Shown here in pieces: positions 43,136 through 51,674 of a stretch of DNA of 64,000 bases. Every line of letters begins with the position of its first letter. Position 1 is the stretch's first letter. Source of the stretch: JAYZAP01 sp964645285 (GTDB taxonomy: Bacteria; Pseudomonadota; Alphaproteobacteria; JAAXGF01); NCBI GenBank assembly GCA_964645285.1, contig CAZYDR010000001.1, forward strand, positions 46,999 to 110,998, given 5' to 3'. The notes under the pieces are model-generated. The model was not told the DNA's origin. It did no database searches and worked only from the letters and a program-made list of their open reading frames with translations. The position numbers were made by a program, and so were the translations under genes.

Positions 43136-43797
43136 CTGTAGAGACGCACAAGGCGACGCGGCGGCAGCCCGAGAAAATAGAGGCAAAGGCACAAGGCATT
43201 GCGCGCCGGTCGCCGCCAATAACCGTCACGCCGATAGCGCGCCGCCGAGGTCACCGCGTCGGCCTCGAGGGTCACCAACCAGTGGCGGCCGATGCGCCGG
43301 ACGAAATCCACGTCTTCCATGAGCGGCAAGGGATCGAAGCCGCCGATGGCGTCATGGAAATCGCGGCTGATCAACAGGCCCTGGTCGCCATACGGCAGGC
43401 CGAGCCAGCGGCAGCGCCAGCGCACCACCGCCTCGAGACGGCGGGCGGCGGGGGCCTCGTCGTCGAGGGCATAGCGGAACACGGCGGCGCGGTGTTCACC
43501 GCCGGTCGTCGCCATGAAGCGCTGAGCAATACCGCTCCAGCCCGCCGCGAGCCGGGTATCAGCGTGGAGAAACAGAAGCCAGTCGCCCCTGGCGACGCTG
43601 GCGCCGGCCGCCAACTGGGCGCCACGTCCACGGGCCGAGCGGATAATGCGGGCGCCCCGGTTTTCGGCCAGAGCCATCGTCCCGTCGTTCGAGCCGCCAT
43701 CGGCGACGATGACCTCGCCGACCGATGGACCGAGACAGTCGAGGGTGCGGCCGAGGGCGGCGACGGCATTAAGGGTTGGGATGATGACGCTGAGCAT
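43132..43797 (-). CDS. rSAM/selenodomain-associated transferase 2 (family 2 glycosyltransferase, TIGR04283)
   Basis: 221 residues from ATG 43797. GT2 start LSVIIPTLNAVAALGRTLDCL, IVADGGSNDGTMALAE, the RGRGAQLAAGA block and LFLHADTRL with the DxD-like metal site; C-terminal PYGDQGLLISRDFHDAIGGF. Paired with the TIGR04282 protein as usual, but the radical SAM/selenodomain partner is not adjacent. Cytoplasmic, possibly membrane-associated. Confidence 0.88.
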   Translation of the reverse strand: MLSVIIPTLNAVAALGRTLDCLGPSVGEVIVADGGSNDGTMALAENRGARIIRSARGRGAQLAAGASVARGDWLLFLHADTRLAAGWSGIAQRFMATTGGEHRAAVFRYALDDEAPAARRLEAVVRWRCRWLGLPYGDQGLLISRDFHDAIGGFDPLPLMEDVDFVRRIGRHWLVTLEADAVTSAARYRRDGYWRRPARNALCLCLYFLGLPPRRLVRLYR

Positions 43798-43826
43798 GGC
43801 CCGACTATACCATGGCCCGGCGGCCA

Positions 43827-44996
43827 TCAGCCCGCCGGCAACACGGTCTCCACCAGGTTGACCCAATAGCTCACGCCGATCGGCAGGATATCGTCATTAA
43901 AGTCGTAATTGGGGCTGTGGCACATGGGATGGGCCTCACCCTCGCCGTTGCCGATGAAGACGAAGCAGCCCGGCGCGGCCCGCAGCATGTATGAGAAATC
44001 CTCGCTGCCCATCATCGGCGGGTAGTCCTGCAACACCTTGTCGGCGCCCACCGTGATAGCGGCGGCGCGGGCGGCAATCTCGCTCTCCTCCGGGTGGTTG
44101 ACAGTGGCCGGGTAGCCGCGCTTATAGGAGACCTCGGCGGTCGCCCCGTGGGTGGCGGCAATACCCGAGGCAACGCGGGTGATGGCTTCTTCCAGGTAGT
44201 TGCTCATGGCGTCAGAGAAAACCCGGACGCTGGCCTGAATGCTGGCGGTCTCGGGGATGATGTTGCTGGCCTCGCCGGCTTGCATCATGGTGATGCTGAT
44301 GACCGCCGACTTCAGCGGATCGACCGTGCGTGACACCACCGACTGCAGGCCGACAATCATCGCCCCCGCCGCCAACACCGGATCGACCGCCAGATGGGGC
44401 ATGGCCGCGTGGCCGCCGACGCCCCGGATGGTGATCGCCAGTTGATCGGCCGCCGCCATGACCGGCCCCGGCGACACGGCGATATGACCGGCGGGAATGC
44501 CCGGCATGTTGTGCATGCCGTAGACGCTGTCCACCGGGAAATTCACGAACAGGCCCTCGTCGATCATCACCTTGGCACCGCCGGGACCTTCCTCGGCCGG
44601 CTGGAAGATGAAATGGACCGTGCCGTCGAAGGTCGGATTGGCCGCCAGATGCTCGGCCGCGCCGATCAGCATAGCCGTATGGCCGTCGTGGCCGCAGCCG
44701 TGCATCTTGCCTTCATGGATCGAGCGATGGTCGAAATCGTTGTATTCCGTGAGGTCGAGGGCGTCCATGTCAGCGCGCAGGCCGATGGCCCGGTTGCCAC
44801 TGCCGGCGCGCAGGGTGCCAACCACGCCGGTGGTGGCCAGGCCTTCGTGAACCTCGACGCCGGCGGCCTTGAGGCGCTCGGCCACGATGGCGGCGGTGCG
44901 GACCTCCTTGAAGCCGAGTTCCGGATGGCGGTGAATGTCGCGCCGGACGGTGGTCAGGTCGTCGTGGCGGGCGGTGATCTCGGGCCGGATGTTCAT
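43827..44996 (-). CDS. M20-family amidohydrolase (hippurate hydrolase-like)
   Basis: 389 residues from ATG 44996. Zinc aminoacylase/carboxypeptidase fold with HRHPELGFKE, RADMDALDL, GCGHDGHTAML and PAEEGPGGAKVMIDEG, plus the C-terminal GSEDFSYML. All metal-binding positions appear present. Typical substrates are N-acyl amino acids, hippurate or IAA conjugates; the exact one is unknown. Divergent from the radical SAM gene across a short gap. Confidence 0.92.
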   Translation of the reverse strand: MNIRPEITARHDDLTTVRRDIHRHPELGFKEVRTAAIVAERLKAAGVEVHEGLATTGVVGTLRAGSGNRAIGLRADMDALDLTEYNDFDHRSIHEGKMHGCGHDGHTAMLIGAAEHLAANPTFDGTVHFIFQPAEEGPGGAKVMIDEGLFVNFPVDSVYGMHNMPGIPAGHIAVSPGPVMAAADQLAITIRGVGGHAAMPHLAVDPVLAAGAMIVGLQSVVSRTVDPLKSAVISITMMQAGEASNIIPETASIQASVRVFSDAMSNYLEEAITRVASGIAATHGATAEVSYKRGYPATVNHPEESEIAARAAAITVGADKVLQDYPPMMGSEDFSYMLRAAPGCFVFIGNGEGEAHPMCHSPNYDFNDDILPIGVSYWVNLVETVLPAG

Positions 44997-45081
44997 GGTA
45001 CTACCAGTCGTATTGTTCCTCACACAGAGGGCGGAGTGTAGGCGACCATCCGGTTTCGGCCACAATAATATTGTTCTTGTT

Positions 45082-46206
45082 TTGTTCGTTTTCGCGCGTT
45101 ACCGTGACATCAAGGAAACCCTGCCCCAAACGCCACCACAGCCGCGCACCCTGCGCAAAGGCCGGGGCGCGACCAGCAATCCGCCGTCGCGCTACGACTC
45201 CCAGGTGCCGGTGGAGAGCGATGACGGCTGGGGCTATCTCGACGAGGCCCTGCCAACCCTCCGCACCACCGTGGAAGACGACTCGTCCCGCAGCATCATC
45301 GCCCGCAACCGCTCGCCGGACCTGGCGTTCGACCGCTCCATCAACCCCTACCGGGGCTGCGAGCATGGCTGCGTCTACTGCTTCGCCCGGCCGACCCACG
45401 CCTATCTCGGCCTGTCGCTGGGCCAGGACTTCGAGACCCGCCTGTTCGCCAAACCGGACGCCGCCAGACTGCTCGAGGCCGAGCTGCGCAAGCCGGGCTA
45501 CCAATGCCGCTTCATGGCCCTGGGCACCAACACGGACCCCTACCAGCCGATCGAGCGCCAGCGCCGCATTACCCGGGACGTGCTGCAGGTGCTGGCCGAC
45601 TACAACCACCCGGTGGGCATCGTCACCAAATCCCATCTGGTGACCCGCGATATTGATATTCTGGCGCCCATGGCAGCCAGGGGCCTGGCCCGGGTCTATG
45701 TCTCGGTGACCACTCTGGATCGCGGTCTGGCCCGCACCCTGGAGCCCCGCGCCGCCACCCCGGTGCGCCGCCTCAACGCCATCCGAGCCTTAAGCGCCGC
45801 CGGCATTCCCACCGGGGTCTCCATCGCGCCGCTGATCCCGGCCATCAACGACGCCGAGATCGAGGACATCCTGGCCGCCGCCGCCGAGGCCGGGGCCAGC
45901 GCCGCCATGGGCCTGCTGCTGCGCCCGCCCCTGGAGATGGCGCCGCTGTTTCGCGAGTGGCTAGCGGTCCACGCGCCGCTCAAGGCCGACCACGTCATGA
46001 ACCTGCTGCGCGACATGCGCGGCGGCAAGGACTACGACGCCCAGTGGCACAAACGCATGACCGGCAGCGGCCCCTACGCCGAGCTCATTACCCGCCGCTT
46101 CGACCTGGCCACCGAACGCCTCGGCCTGGCAGTCCGCGACTGGACCCTCGACCGCGCCCAGTTCGCCCTGCCGCCAAGGACCGGCGACCAGCTCTCGTTT
46201 CTTTGA
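45082..46206 (+). CDS. PA0069-family radical SAM protein (SplB-like)
   Basis: About 374 residues; the start is uncertain. The frame is open from 44935, but no ATG or GTG lies between the divergent M20 gene and the conserved LRKGRGATSNPPSRYDS; a TTG at 45082 is the best candidate, and ATG 44989 would overlap the M20 gene. The [4Fe-4S] motif is RGCEHGCVYCFARP (Cx3Cx2C), with GTNTDPYQPIE and VTKSHLVTRDID further on. Such proteins resemble spore photoproduct lyase-like and DNA repair rSAM enzymes, but the function is unproven. Confidence 0.85.
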   Translation: MFVFARYRDIKETLPQTPPQPRTLRKGRGATSNPPSRYDSQVPVESDDGWGYLDEALPTLRTTVEDDSSRSIIARNRSPDLAFDRSINPYRGCEHGCVYCFARPTHAYLGLSLGQDFETRLFAKPDAARLLEAELRKPGYQCRFMALGTNTDPYQPIERQRRITRDVLQVLADYNHPVGIVTKSHLVTRDIDILAPMAARGLARVYVSVTTLDRGLARTLEPRAATPVRRLNAIRALSAAGIPTGVSIAPLIPAINDAEIEDILAAAAEAGASAAMGLLLRPPLEMAPLFREWLAVHAPLKADHVMNLLRDMRGGKDYDAQWHKRMTGSGPYAELITRRFDLATERLGLAVRDWTLDRAQFALPPRTGDQLSFL

Positions 46207-46265
46207 TTTTTGACACCGCCTGTGACAGCATCCGCCTCCCAGCGCGTAGAGAGATGGAGACTAGA

Positions 46266-47183
46266 ATGGCGGCGGTGATGGAGACCCAGACAGACACGGC
46301 GGCGGCGTTTGCCGGTTCGGCGCTCAATGAATACGGGCCGATCCGCCGCACGGTGGTGCGCCATGTCCGTGACGCCTATCTCAGCCAGGCTGCTCTCGAC
46401 GACAACTGGGAGATCGAGGAATTTCTCAGCGATCACGACTTCAACGAGGCTCTGGCCGAGTACGACAGCTTCCTTGCGGCCATCACCGACGCCGGCATCG
46501 AGCCCGAGTTCGTGCCCGCCGACGGGCGCAACGGGGTCTCGGCCATTTATGTGCGCGATTCCTCGCTAGTCTCGCCCGGCGGCGCCATTCTGTGTGCCAT
46601 GCGCAATGCCCACCGGGCCCCGGAACCGTCCGTGGCCGCCGACGACTTCGCCCGCCTCGGCGTGCCCGTGGTCGGCGCGGTGACCGGGTCGGGGCTGATC
46701 GAGGGTGGCGACTTCATCTGGCTCGACGAACGGACCTGCGCCGTGGCCGACGGTTATCGCACCAACGCCGAGGGCATTCGCCAACTCGGCGCGTTGTTCG
46801 GCCCGGACGTCCATATCGAAGTTGCGCAACTGCCCCACGGCGACGGCCCCGGCGCCTGCCTTCACCTGATGTCCCTGATCAGTCCGCTCGATGCGGACTT
46901 GGCCCTGGTCTATTCCAAGCTCATGCCCGTGCGTTTCCGCGAGTGGCTGCTGGAGCGCGGCATCACCTTCGTCGAGGTGCCCGACGAGGAGTACGAACCG
47001 ACCATGGGCTGTAACGTGCTGGCGCTGGCCCCGCGCAAGTGCCTCGCCCTAGAAGGCAATCCGGAGACGAGGCGACGCATGGAGGCGGCAGGCTGCGAGG
47101 TCGTCACCTATAAGGGCTCGGAAATCTCCTTCAAAGGTGGAGGCGGGCCGACCTGCCTGACTCGGCCGTTGATCCGGGGTTGA
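46266..47183 (+). CDS. Dimethylarginine dimethylaminohydrolase / amidinotransferase-like protein
   Basis: 305 residues from ATG 46266, preceded by GGAGA (an in-frame ATG at 46254 is possible). Guanidino-modifying fold: VPADGRNGVSAIYVRDSSLV (substrate-contact Asp), EGGDFIWLDERTCAVADGYRTN, LPHGDGPGACLHLMS (His) and catalytic Cys in GGGGPTCLTRPL. This set fits N-dimethylarginine dimethylaminohydrolase, giving citrulline and dimethylamine; other guanidino substrates are possible. It ends in a strong intrinsic terminator whose left arm is coding. Confidence 0.88.
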   Translation: MAAVMETQTDTAAAFAGSALNEYGPIRRTVVRHVRDAYLSQAALDDNWEIEEFLSDHDFNEALAEYDSFLAAITDAGIEPEFVPADGRNGVSAIYVRDSSLVSPGGAILCAMRNAHRAPEPSVAADDFARLGVPVVGAVTGSGLIEGGDFIWLDERTCAVADGYRTNAEGIRQLGALFGPDVHIEVAQLPHGDGPGACLHLMSLISPLDADLALVYSKLMPVRFREWLLERGITFVEVPDEEYEPTMGCNVLALAPRKCLALEGNPETRRRMEAAGCEVVTYKGSEISFKGGGGPTCLTRPLIRG

Positions 47184-47202
47184 GCAGGTCGGCTTTTTTT
47201 TT
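47147..47202 (+). terminator. Intrinsic terminator of the DDAH-like gene
   Basis: Perfect 10-bp stem: GCCGACCTGC at 47147-47156 (inside the coding region) with GCAGGTCGGC at 47184-47193, then nine T (47194-47202). The loop is long (27 bases) and includes the stop codon. Confidence 0.85.
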
Positions 47203-47207
47203 GGAAA

Positions 47208-47374
47208 GCGCGTTCAATCGCCACGCAGGCTTTCACCGCATGCGCGGCGAAGCGCTGTCGCGCTTGCCAGCGGTCAAAGAAATGACCGCTGGTTCCGCTA
47301 CTCCCCGTCATCTTTCAGCCCGCGACTGCGGGTCGCCAACCGTTTGGCGGGAGCCTGCGTGGCGATGTGAACGC
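47208..47374. repeat. Intergenic palindromic repeat family, copy 3 (167 bp, most complete ends)
   Basis: Terminal inverted repeats of 22-23 bp: GCGTTCAATCGCCACGCAGG at 47210-47229 continuing CT, and its inverse AGCCTGCGTGGCGATGTGAA from 47352 to 47374, differing by one inserted base. Inside, a perfect hairpin at 47267-47292 pairs CCAGCGGTCA with TGACCGCTGG around AAGAAA; GAAGCGCTGTCGCGCTT forms another small stem; TTTCAGCCCGCGACTGCGGG is shared with copy 2. It lies between the DDAH terminator and the antiporter gene. Confidence 0.9.
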
Positions 47375-47412
47375 AGGTCGCCAAAGGCGACCGTGATAAA
47401 GTAACGTCCAGC

Positions 47413-48738
47413 ATGGACGTCCATCACGAAATCACTTTCATAGCTTTAGTCGTCGGCATCGCGCTGATGTGCGGCCTGGTTTTGGCGCGGCTCAAGCAGC
47501 CGGCCATTGTCGGCTATATCCTGGCCGGCGTGGTGCTGGGGCCTTCGGGGCTCGGGCTGGTCGAGGATCGGGCGCAGATTTCCCTGTTGGCCGAACTCGG
47601 CGTGCTCATGTTGCTGTTCCTTATCGGCATGGAACTGTCACTTCGAGCCTTCAAGACCGTGTGGCGCATCGCCCTGCTCGGCACCGGCCTGCAGATCGGC
47701 GGCGCATTGGCGGCCATGCTGCTGTTTTCCCTGGTGCTGGGCTGGCCCCTGGAGCTGGCCATGCTGCTGGGCTTCGTGGTGGCGTTATCCAGCACCGCCG
47801 TGGCCATCAAGATGCTCGACGATATCGACGAGCTGCGCAGCGAGGTCGGCCGCCGCGCCGTCGCCATCCTGATCGCCCAGGACCTCGCCGTGGTACCCAT
47901 GATGCTGGTGCTCAATGGCATGGCCAGCGAGGGCGGCTTCGGCTTCGTCGATCTACTGCCGATGGCCGCGGCGGTGGGCTTCCTGGTACTGTTCGTGCGC
48001 TATCTCAGCCGCCGCGAGCGCATCCACCTGCCGTTCAGCCGGTGGATCGTGCATGACCACGACCTGACGCCCCTAGCCGCCCTGGCCTGGTGCTTCGCGG
48101 CGTCGGCGATCAGCGGGCTGCTTGGCCTATCAGCCGCCTATGGCGCCTTCCTCGCCGGCCTGCTGATTGGCTCGAGCACCGAACGCCAGACCATCATCGC
48201 CGCCACCCGGCCGATCCAGAGCGTGTTGCTCATGGTGTTCTTCCTCTCCATCGGCCTGCTCCTCGATCTCGCCTACATCTGGGACAACCTGACCAGCGTG
48301 CTGGTGCTGCTGGTCATCGTCACCCTGGGCAAGACCGCCATGAACGTCGGCGCCCTGCGCCTGCTCGGCGAGCCGTGGCCGCGCGCCTTCCTGACCGGCG
48401 TGGTGCTCGGCCAGGTCGGCGAGTTTTCCTTCATCCTCGCGGCCCTCGGCCTCGGCAACGGGCTGATTGACCCGGACGGCCACCGCCTGGTGGTCACGGT
48501 TATCGCCCTCAGCCTGGTCATCAGCCCCTTATGGCTCGACCTGGCCCGGCGGCTCCACGACATGGCGGCGGGCGGCATCTCGTCCCTCAACGGCCTGCTC
48601 AAGGGCCTCTATCCCGACGAGACCCAGGTGCTGCGCGAAACCGCCGGCGAAGCTGCCCGTGGCAGCGTCCGGTTCGGCACGGTCATCCGCCGTTGGTATG
48701 GCAAGCTGCGCGGCAGGTTATCCGGCGATGCCTCCTGA
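47413..48738 (+). CDS. Cation:proton antiporter, CPA2 (KefB-like)
   Basis: 441 residues with about 12 membrane segments, starting ITFIALVVGIALMCGLVLARLKQPAIVGYILAGVVLGPSGLGL. It has the membrane Asp-containing RAVAILIAQDLAVVPMML and AAYGAFLAGLLIGSS. The short cytoplasmic tail (about 50 residues) has no TrkA-N domain, unlike KefB/KefC of full length, so it may exchange K+ or Na+ for H+ without that gating. Its end overlaps the rnhB start by 11 bp. Confidence 0.9.
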   Translation: MDVHHEITFIALVVGIALMCGLVLARLKQPAIVGYILAGVVLGPSGLGLVEDRAQISLLAELGVLMLLFLIGMELSLRAFKTVWRIALLGTGLQIGGALAAMLLFSLVLGWPLELAMLLGFVVALSSTAVAIKMLDDIDELRSEVGRRAVAILIAQDLAVVPMMLVLNGMASEGGFGFVDLLPMAAAVGFLVLFVRYLSRRERIHLPFSRWIVHDHDLTPLAALAWCFAASAISGLLGLSAAYGAFLAGLLIGSSTERQTIIAATRPIQSVLLMVFFLSIGLLLDLAYIWDNLTSVLVLLVIVTLGKTAMNVGALRLLGEPWPRAFLTGVVLGQVGEFSFILAALGLGNGLIDPDGHRLVVTVIALSLVISPLWLDLARRLHDMAAGGISSLNGLLKGLYPDETQVLRETAGEAARGSVRFGTVIRRWYGKLRGRLSGDAS

Positions 48739-49342
48739 TTTCATTCTTGAGCAGAGCCACCAGGGCCTCGTCGCCGGCATCGACGAAGCCGGCCGTGGCC
48801 CCTGGGCCGGGCCGGTGGTCGCCGCCGCCGTCATCCTCGACCAGGGCGCCCTGCCGCCGGGCATCGACGACTCCAAAGCCCTGTCGGCCAAGCGTCGAGC
48901 GCGATTGTTCGACGACGTCATGGCGAGCGCCCAGGTCGGCGTCGGCGAGGCCAGCGTCGGCGAAATAGACGACCTCAATATCCTCGCTGCGACCATGTTG
49001 GCCATGGCCCGCGCCATATCGGGTTTGGGCGAGCCGCCGGATCACGTATTGGTCGATGGCAACCGCCTGCCCGATCTGCCCTGTCCGGGCACGGCAGTGG
49101 TCGGCGGTGACCGACTGTCCCTGTCCATCGCCGCCGCCTCGATCATCGCCAAGGTCACCCGCGACCGGCTCATGGCATCCCTGGCGGAAGAGTTTTCAGG
49201 CTATGGCTGGGAACGCAATGCCGGCTATGGCACCGCCCAGCACCAGGAAGGACTGGCGAAATTTGGCGTAACGCCCCACCACCGGCGCAGCTTCGCCCCG
49301 ATCAGGCGTCTGTTAGAGGAGGCGAGTCCAATACGTGGCTGA
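48728..49342 (+). CDS. rnhB: Ribonuclease HII
   Basis: Cuts RNA in RNA-DNA hybrids and at single ribonucleotides. 204 residues from ATG 48728, with GIDEAGRGPWAGPVVAAAVI (two catalytic acids), DDSKALSAKRR, VDGN and AAASIIAKVTRDRLM. Its 3' end overlaps the 3' end of mutY on the other strand by 41 bp. Confidence 0.95.
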   Translation: MPPDFILEQSHQGLVAGIDEAGRGPWAGPVVAAAVILDQGALPPGIDDSKALSAKRRARLFDDVMASAQVGVGEASVGEIDDLNILAATMLAMARAISGLGEPPDHVLVDGNRLPDLPCPGTAVVGGDRLSLSIAAASIIAKVTRDRLMASLAEEFSGYGWERNAGYGTAQHQEGLAKFGVTPHHRRSFAPIRRLLEEASPIRG

Positions 49343-50366
49343 CAACTTTCTTGGTCAGGGTCGGTAGCGCCAGGTCCGCGAAACATTCGGGCCGGCACCA
49401 TTGGCCCTCGGCTGCGCCTTCGATCGTGGCGGCGACCACGGCGAGTTCGAGTTCAAAATGAGTAAAACCGTGGTTGACCACACCCTTGAGCCGCCGCCAG
49501 TCGGCCTCTAGCGGGGCGTGGAACCGGGCCTTTGACAGGGTCCAACCGGTCGCCTTCCAGGGTGTTGAGGGCACTTCGATCATACCGCCAAGCAGGCCCT
49601 GCTCGGGGCGGCGGCGGAGCAATACGGCACCATCACAGCGCACCGCCCAGAACACCAGACCACGTCGTAACGGCCGGGCCTTCCTGGGTAAGCGACGGGG
49701 CAAGTCGGTGGCCATACCCGTTGCCCGCGCCATACAGCCATCGGCCCAGGGACAGCGCCCGCAGTCCGGATTGCGCGGCGTGCAAACCGTGGCGCCCAGA
49801 TCCATGACCGCCTGGGCGTAGTCGCCGGGCCGTTTTGTCGGTGTCAGATCGGCGGCCAGGGCCTTGAGTTCGGTCTTGGCCGTGGGCAGCGGCGTCTCGC
49901 CGGCGAAGAGGCGCGCCATGACCCGCTCCACATTGCCATCGACCACCGTGGCCGGCCGCTCGAAGGCGATGGCGGCGATGGCGGCGGCGGTGTAGGCGCC
50001 GATGCCCGGCAGGGCGCGCAGCCCGGCCTCGGTGTCGGGAAACCGCCCGCCGTACTCACCGGCCACCATGACGGCGCATTTGTGCATATTGCGGGCGCGG
50101 GCGTAGTAGCCCAGCCCCTGCCAAGCGTGGAGCACGTCATCGAGGTCGGCCCGGGCCAAACCCTCAATGATCGGCCAGCGCGCCAGGAACGCCCCATAAT
50201 AAGGCGCGACAGTCACCACGGTTGTCTGTTGCAGCATAATCTCGCTGAGCCACACCCGGTAAGGGTCGGGCGCGACGCCGGGCAGAGCCCGCCACGACAA
50301 ATTGCGCCGGTAAAGGTCGTACCGGGCCAGCAGCCGGTCGGCGCTGGGCATTGACGGGTCGGCCAT
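49302..50366 (-). CDS. mutY: A/G-specific adenine glycosylase
   Basis: Removes A opposite 8-oxoG. 354 residues: HhH-GPD domain with SEIMLQQTTVVTVAPYY (catalytic Glu), LPGIGAYTAAAIAAIAFERP and the catalytic Asp in VVDGNVERVMARL, then the [4Fe-4S] loop CTPRNPDCGRCPWADGC, and a C-terminal NUDIX-like domain (about 230-350) recognising 8-oxoG. Divergent from the DUF721 gene, which is the usual alphaproteobacterial arrangement. Confidence 0.95.
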   Translation of the reverse strand: MADPSMPSADRLLARYDLYRRNLSWRALPGVAPDPYRVWLSEIMLQQTTVVTVAPYYGAFLARWPIIEGLARADLDDVLHAWQGLGYYARARNMHKCAVMVAGEYGGRFPDTEAGLRALPGIGAYTAAAIAAIAFERPATVVDGNVERVMARLFAGETPLPTAKTELKALAADLTPTKRPGDYAQAVMDLGATVCTPRNPDCGRCPWADGCMARATGMATDLPRRLPRKARPLRRGLVFWAVRCDGAVLLRRRPEQGLLGGMIEVPSTPWKATGWTLSKARFHAPLEADWRRLKGVVNHGFTHFELELAVVAATIEGAAEGQWCRPECFADLALPTLTKKVVSHVLDSPPLTDA

Positions 50367-50438
50367 CGCGTATCACCGTTCCTTGGTATAGTCTCCACTG
50401 TGCCACAGTCGAACCGTCGGCGGCACCCGGGAGAATTC

Positions 50439-50903
50439 ATGGCCAAGCCGAAAAAACCACATGGGCCACGCGCCCTGGCCGCCGCCCTGCCGTCGGTGAC
50501 CAAGGCGCTGTTCCGCGAGCGCGGTTTCGCCCAAAGCGGCGTCCTCAACGACTGGCCCGACATCGTCGGCCAGCCCCTGGCCGACCACACCGCGCCGGAG
50601 CGACTCGGGCGCGACGGCACCCTCGATGTCCGGGTCAGCGGCGGCTGGGCCCTGGAACTCAAACATCTCGAGCCCGTGGTGCTGGAGCGCATCGCCACCC
50701 ACTTCGGCTATCGCGCGGTCACTCGCCTCTCTATCACCCAAGGCCCCCTGCCCCCGCGGCCCAAGAAAAAACCACGCCGCACCAAGACCTTGAGTCCCGA
50801 CGACGCCAAGGATCTGGAGAATCGCCTGGCCGACACCGAGGATCCGGCGTTGCGTAAAGCCCTGGCGCGGCTCGGCCACGAGGTGCTGGGAAAGGAAGAT
50901 TGA
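50439..50903 (+). CDS. DUF721 / DciA-like protein
   Basis: 154 residues from ATG 50439 with a GGGAGA ribosome binding site; an upstream in-frame ATG at 50400 is less likely. The DUF721 domain (about 10-105) holds NDWPDIVGQPLADHTAPERL and LRVSGGWALELKHLEP-like strands; a Lys/Arg-rich linker PRPKKKPRRTK and a helical tail follow. Related DciA proteins load DnaB helicase in bacteria lacking DnaC. The conserved position next to mutY, DsbA and smc supports the assignment. Confidence 0.85.
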   Translation: MAKPKKPHGPRALAAALPSVTKALFRERGFAQSGVLNDWPDIVGQPLADHTAPERLGRDGTLDVRVSGGWALELKHLEPVVLERIATHFGYRAVTRLSITQGPLPPRPKKKPRRTKTLSPDDAKDLENRLADTEDPALRKALARLGHEVLGKED

Positions 50904-50954
50904 GCGCGACGATAGCTTGAGAGCCATGGGCGCCGCCGGTATACTCGCGCCACC

Positions 50955-51638
50955 ATGAAAACACCTTTCTTGAAGCATTGCATCATCAGCCGCCGGGACG
51001 CCCTTGCCGCTCTCGGGCTGGTCACCATTGGCCTAGCAACGGCTTTCCACTTCGGCGGCCTGGACCGCGAGGCGGCCGATCCCCCCGCGCGTGCGCACCA
51101 CTCATCCGGCGCGGAAGCCGCCGCGCAACTGGTACTGGGCGCCGCCGATGCACCGATCACCATGGTCGAGTTTTCGTCGCTGACCTGTCCGCACTGCGCG
51201 GCGTTCCACAACGACTCCCTGCCGGCCATCAAGGCCAACTACATCAATACCGGCAAGGTTAAGCTGGTGTATCGCGACTTTCCCCTTAACAAGGCCGCCC
51301 TGCTCGCCTCGGCCCTGGCCCATTGTGCCGGCCCCGACCGCTTCTTCGGCTTCCTTGACGCCTTGTTCAAGGCGCAGCCCAGTTGGGCCCACAGCGACGA
51401 TCCGGTTTCGGCGCTGACCCGCATCGGCCGTCTGGGCGGACTCAAGGCCGCCGACCTCGAGGCCTGCCTCAACGATAAGGAACTGTTCGACCGCATTCTG
51501 TCGAGCCGCGTCGAGGGCACCAAAGAATTCGACATTACATCGACGCCGACGTTCATTATCAACGGCGAGAAGCACGCCGGTGCGCTTTCCTATGATCAGT
51601 TCGCGGCGGTTTTCGAACGCCTGCTCAAGGGCGTTTAG
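50955..51638 (+). CDS. DsbA-family thiol:disulfide protein
   Basis: 227 residues. A twin-basic start (SRRDALAALGLVTIGLATAFHFGG) gives a signal anchor or a Tat-like signal; the protein should act in the periplasm. Thioredoxin fold with active site CPHC in FSSLTCPHCAAFHND, the helical insert, and the cis-Pro loop TSTPTFIING. CPHC is the DsbA motif, so it is probably an oxidase of envelope proteins. Directly upstream of smc, an arrangement common in Rhodospirillales. Confidence 0.9.
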   Translation: MKTPFLKHCIISRRDALAALGLVTIGLATAFHFGGLDREAADPPARAHHSSGAEAAAQLVLGAADAPITMVEFSSLTCPHCAAFHNDSLPAIKANYINTGKVKLVYRDFPLNKAALLASALAHCAGPDRFFGFLDALFKAQPSWAHSDDPVSALTRIGRLGGLKAADLEACLNDKELFDRILSSRVEGTKEFDITSTPTFIINGEKHAGALSYDQFAAVFERLLKGV

Positions 51639-51674
51639 TGGATAGAAACCAACATATAACGGCTGGGTAGGCGC

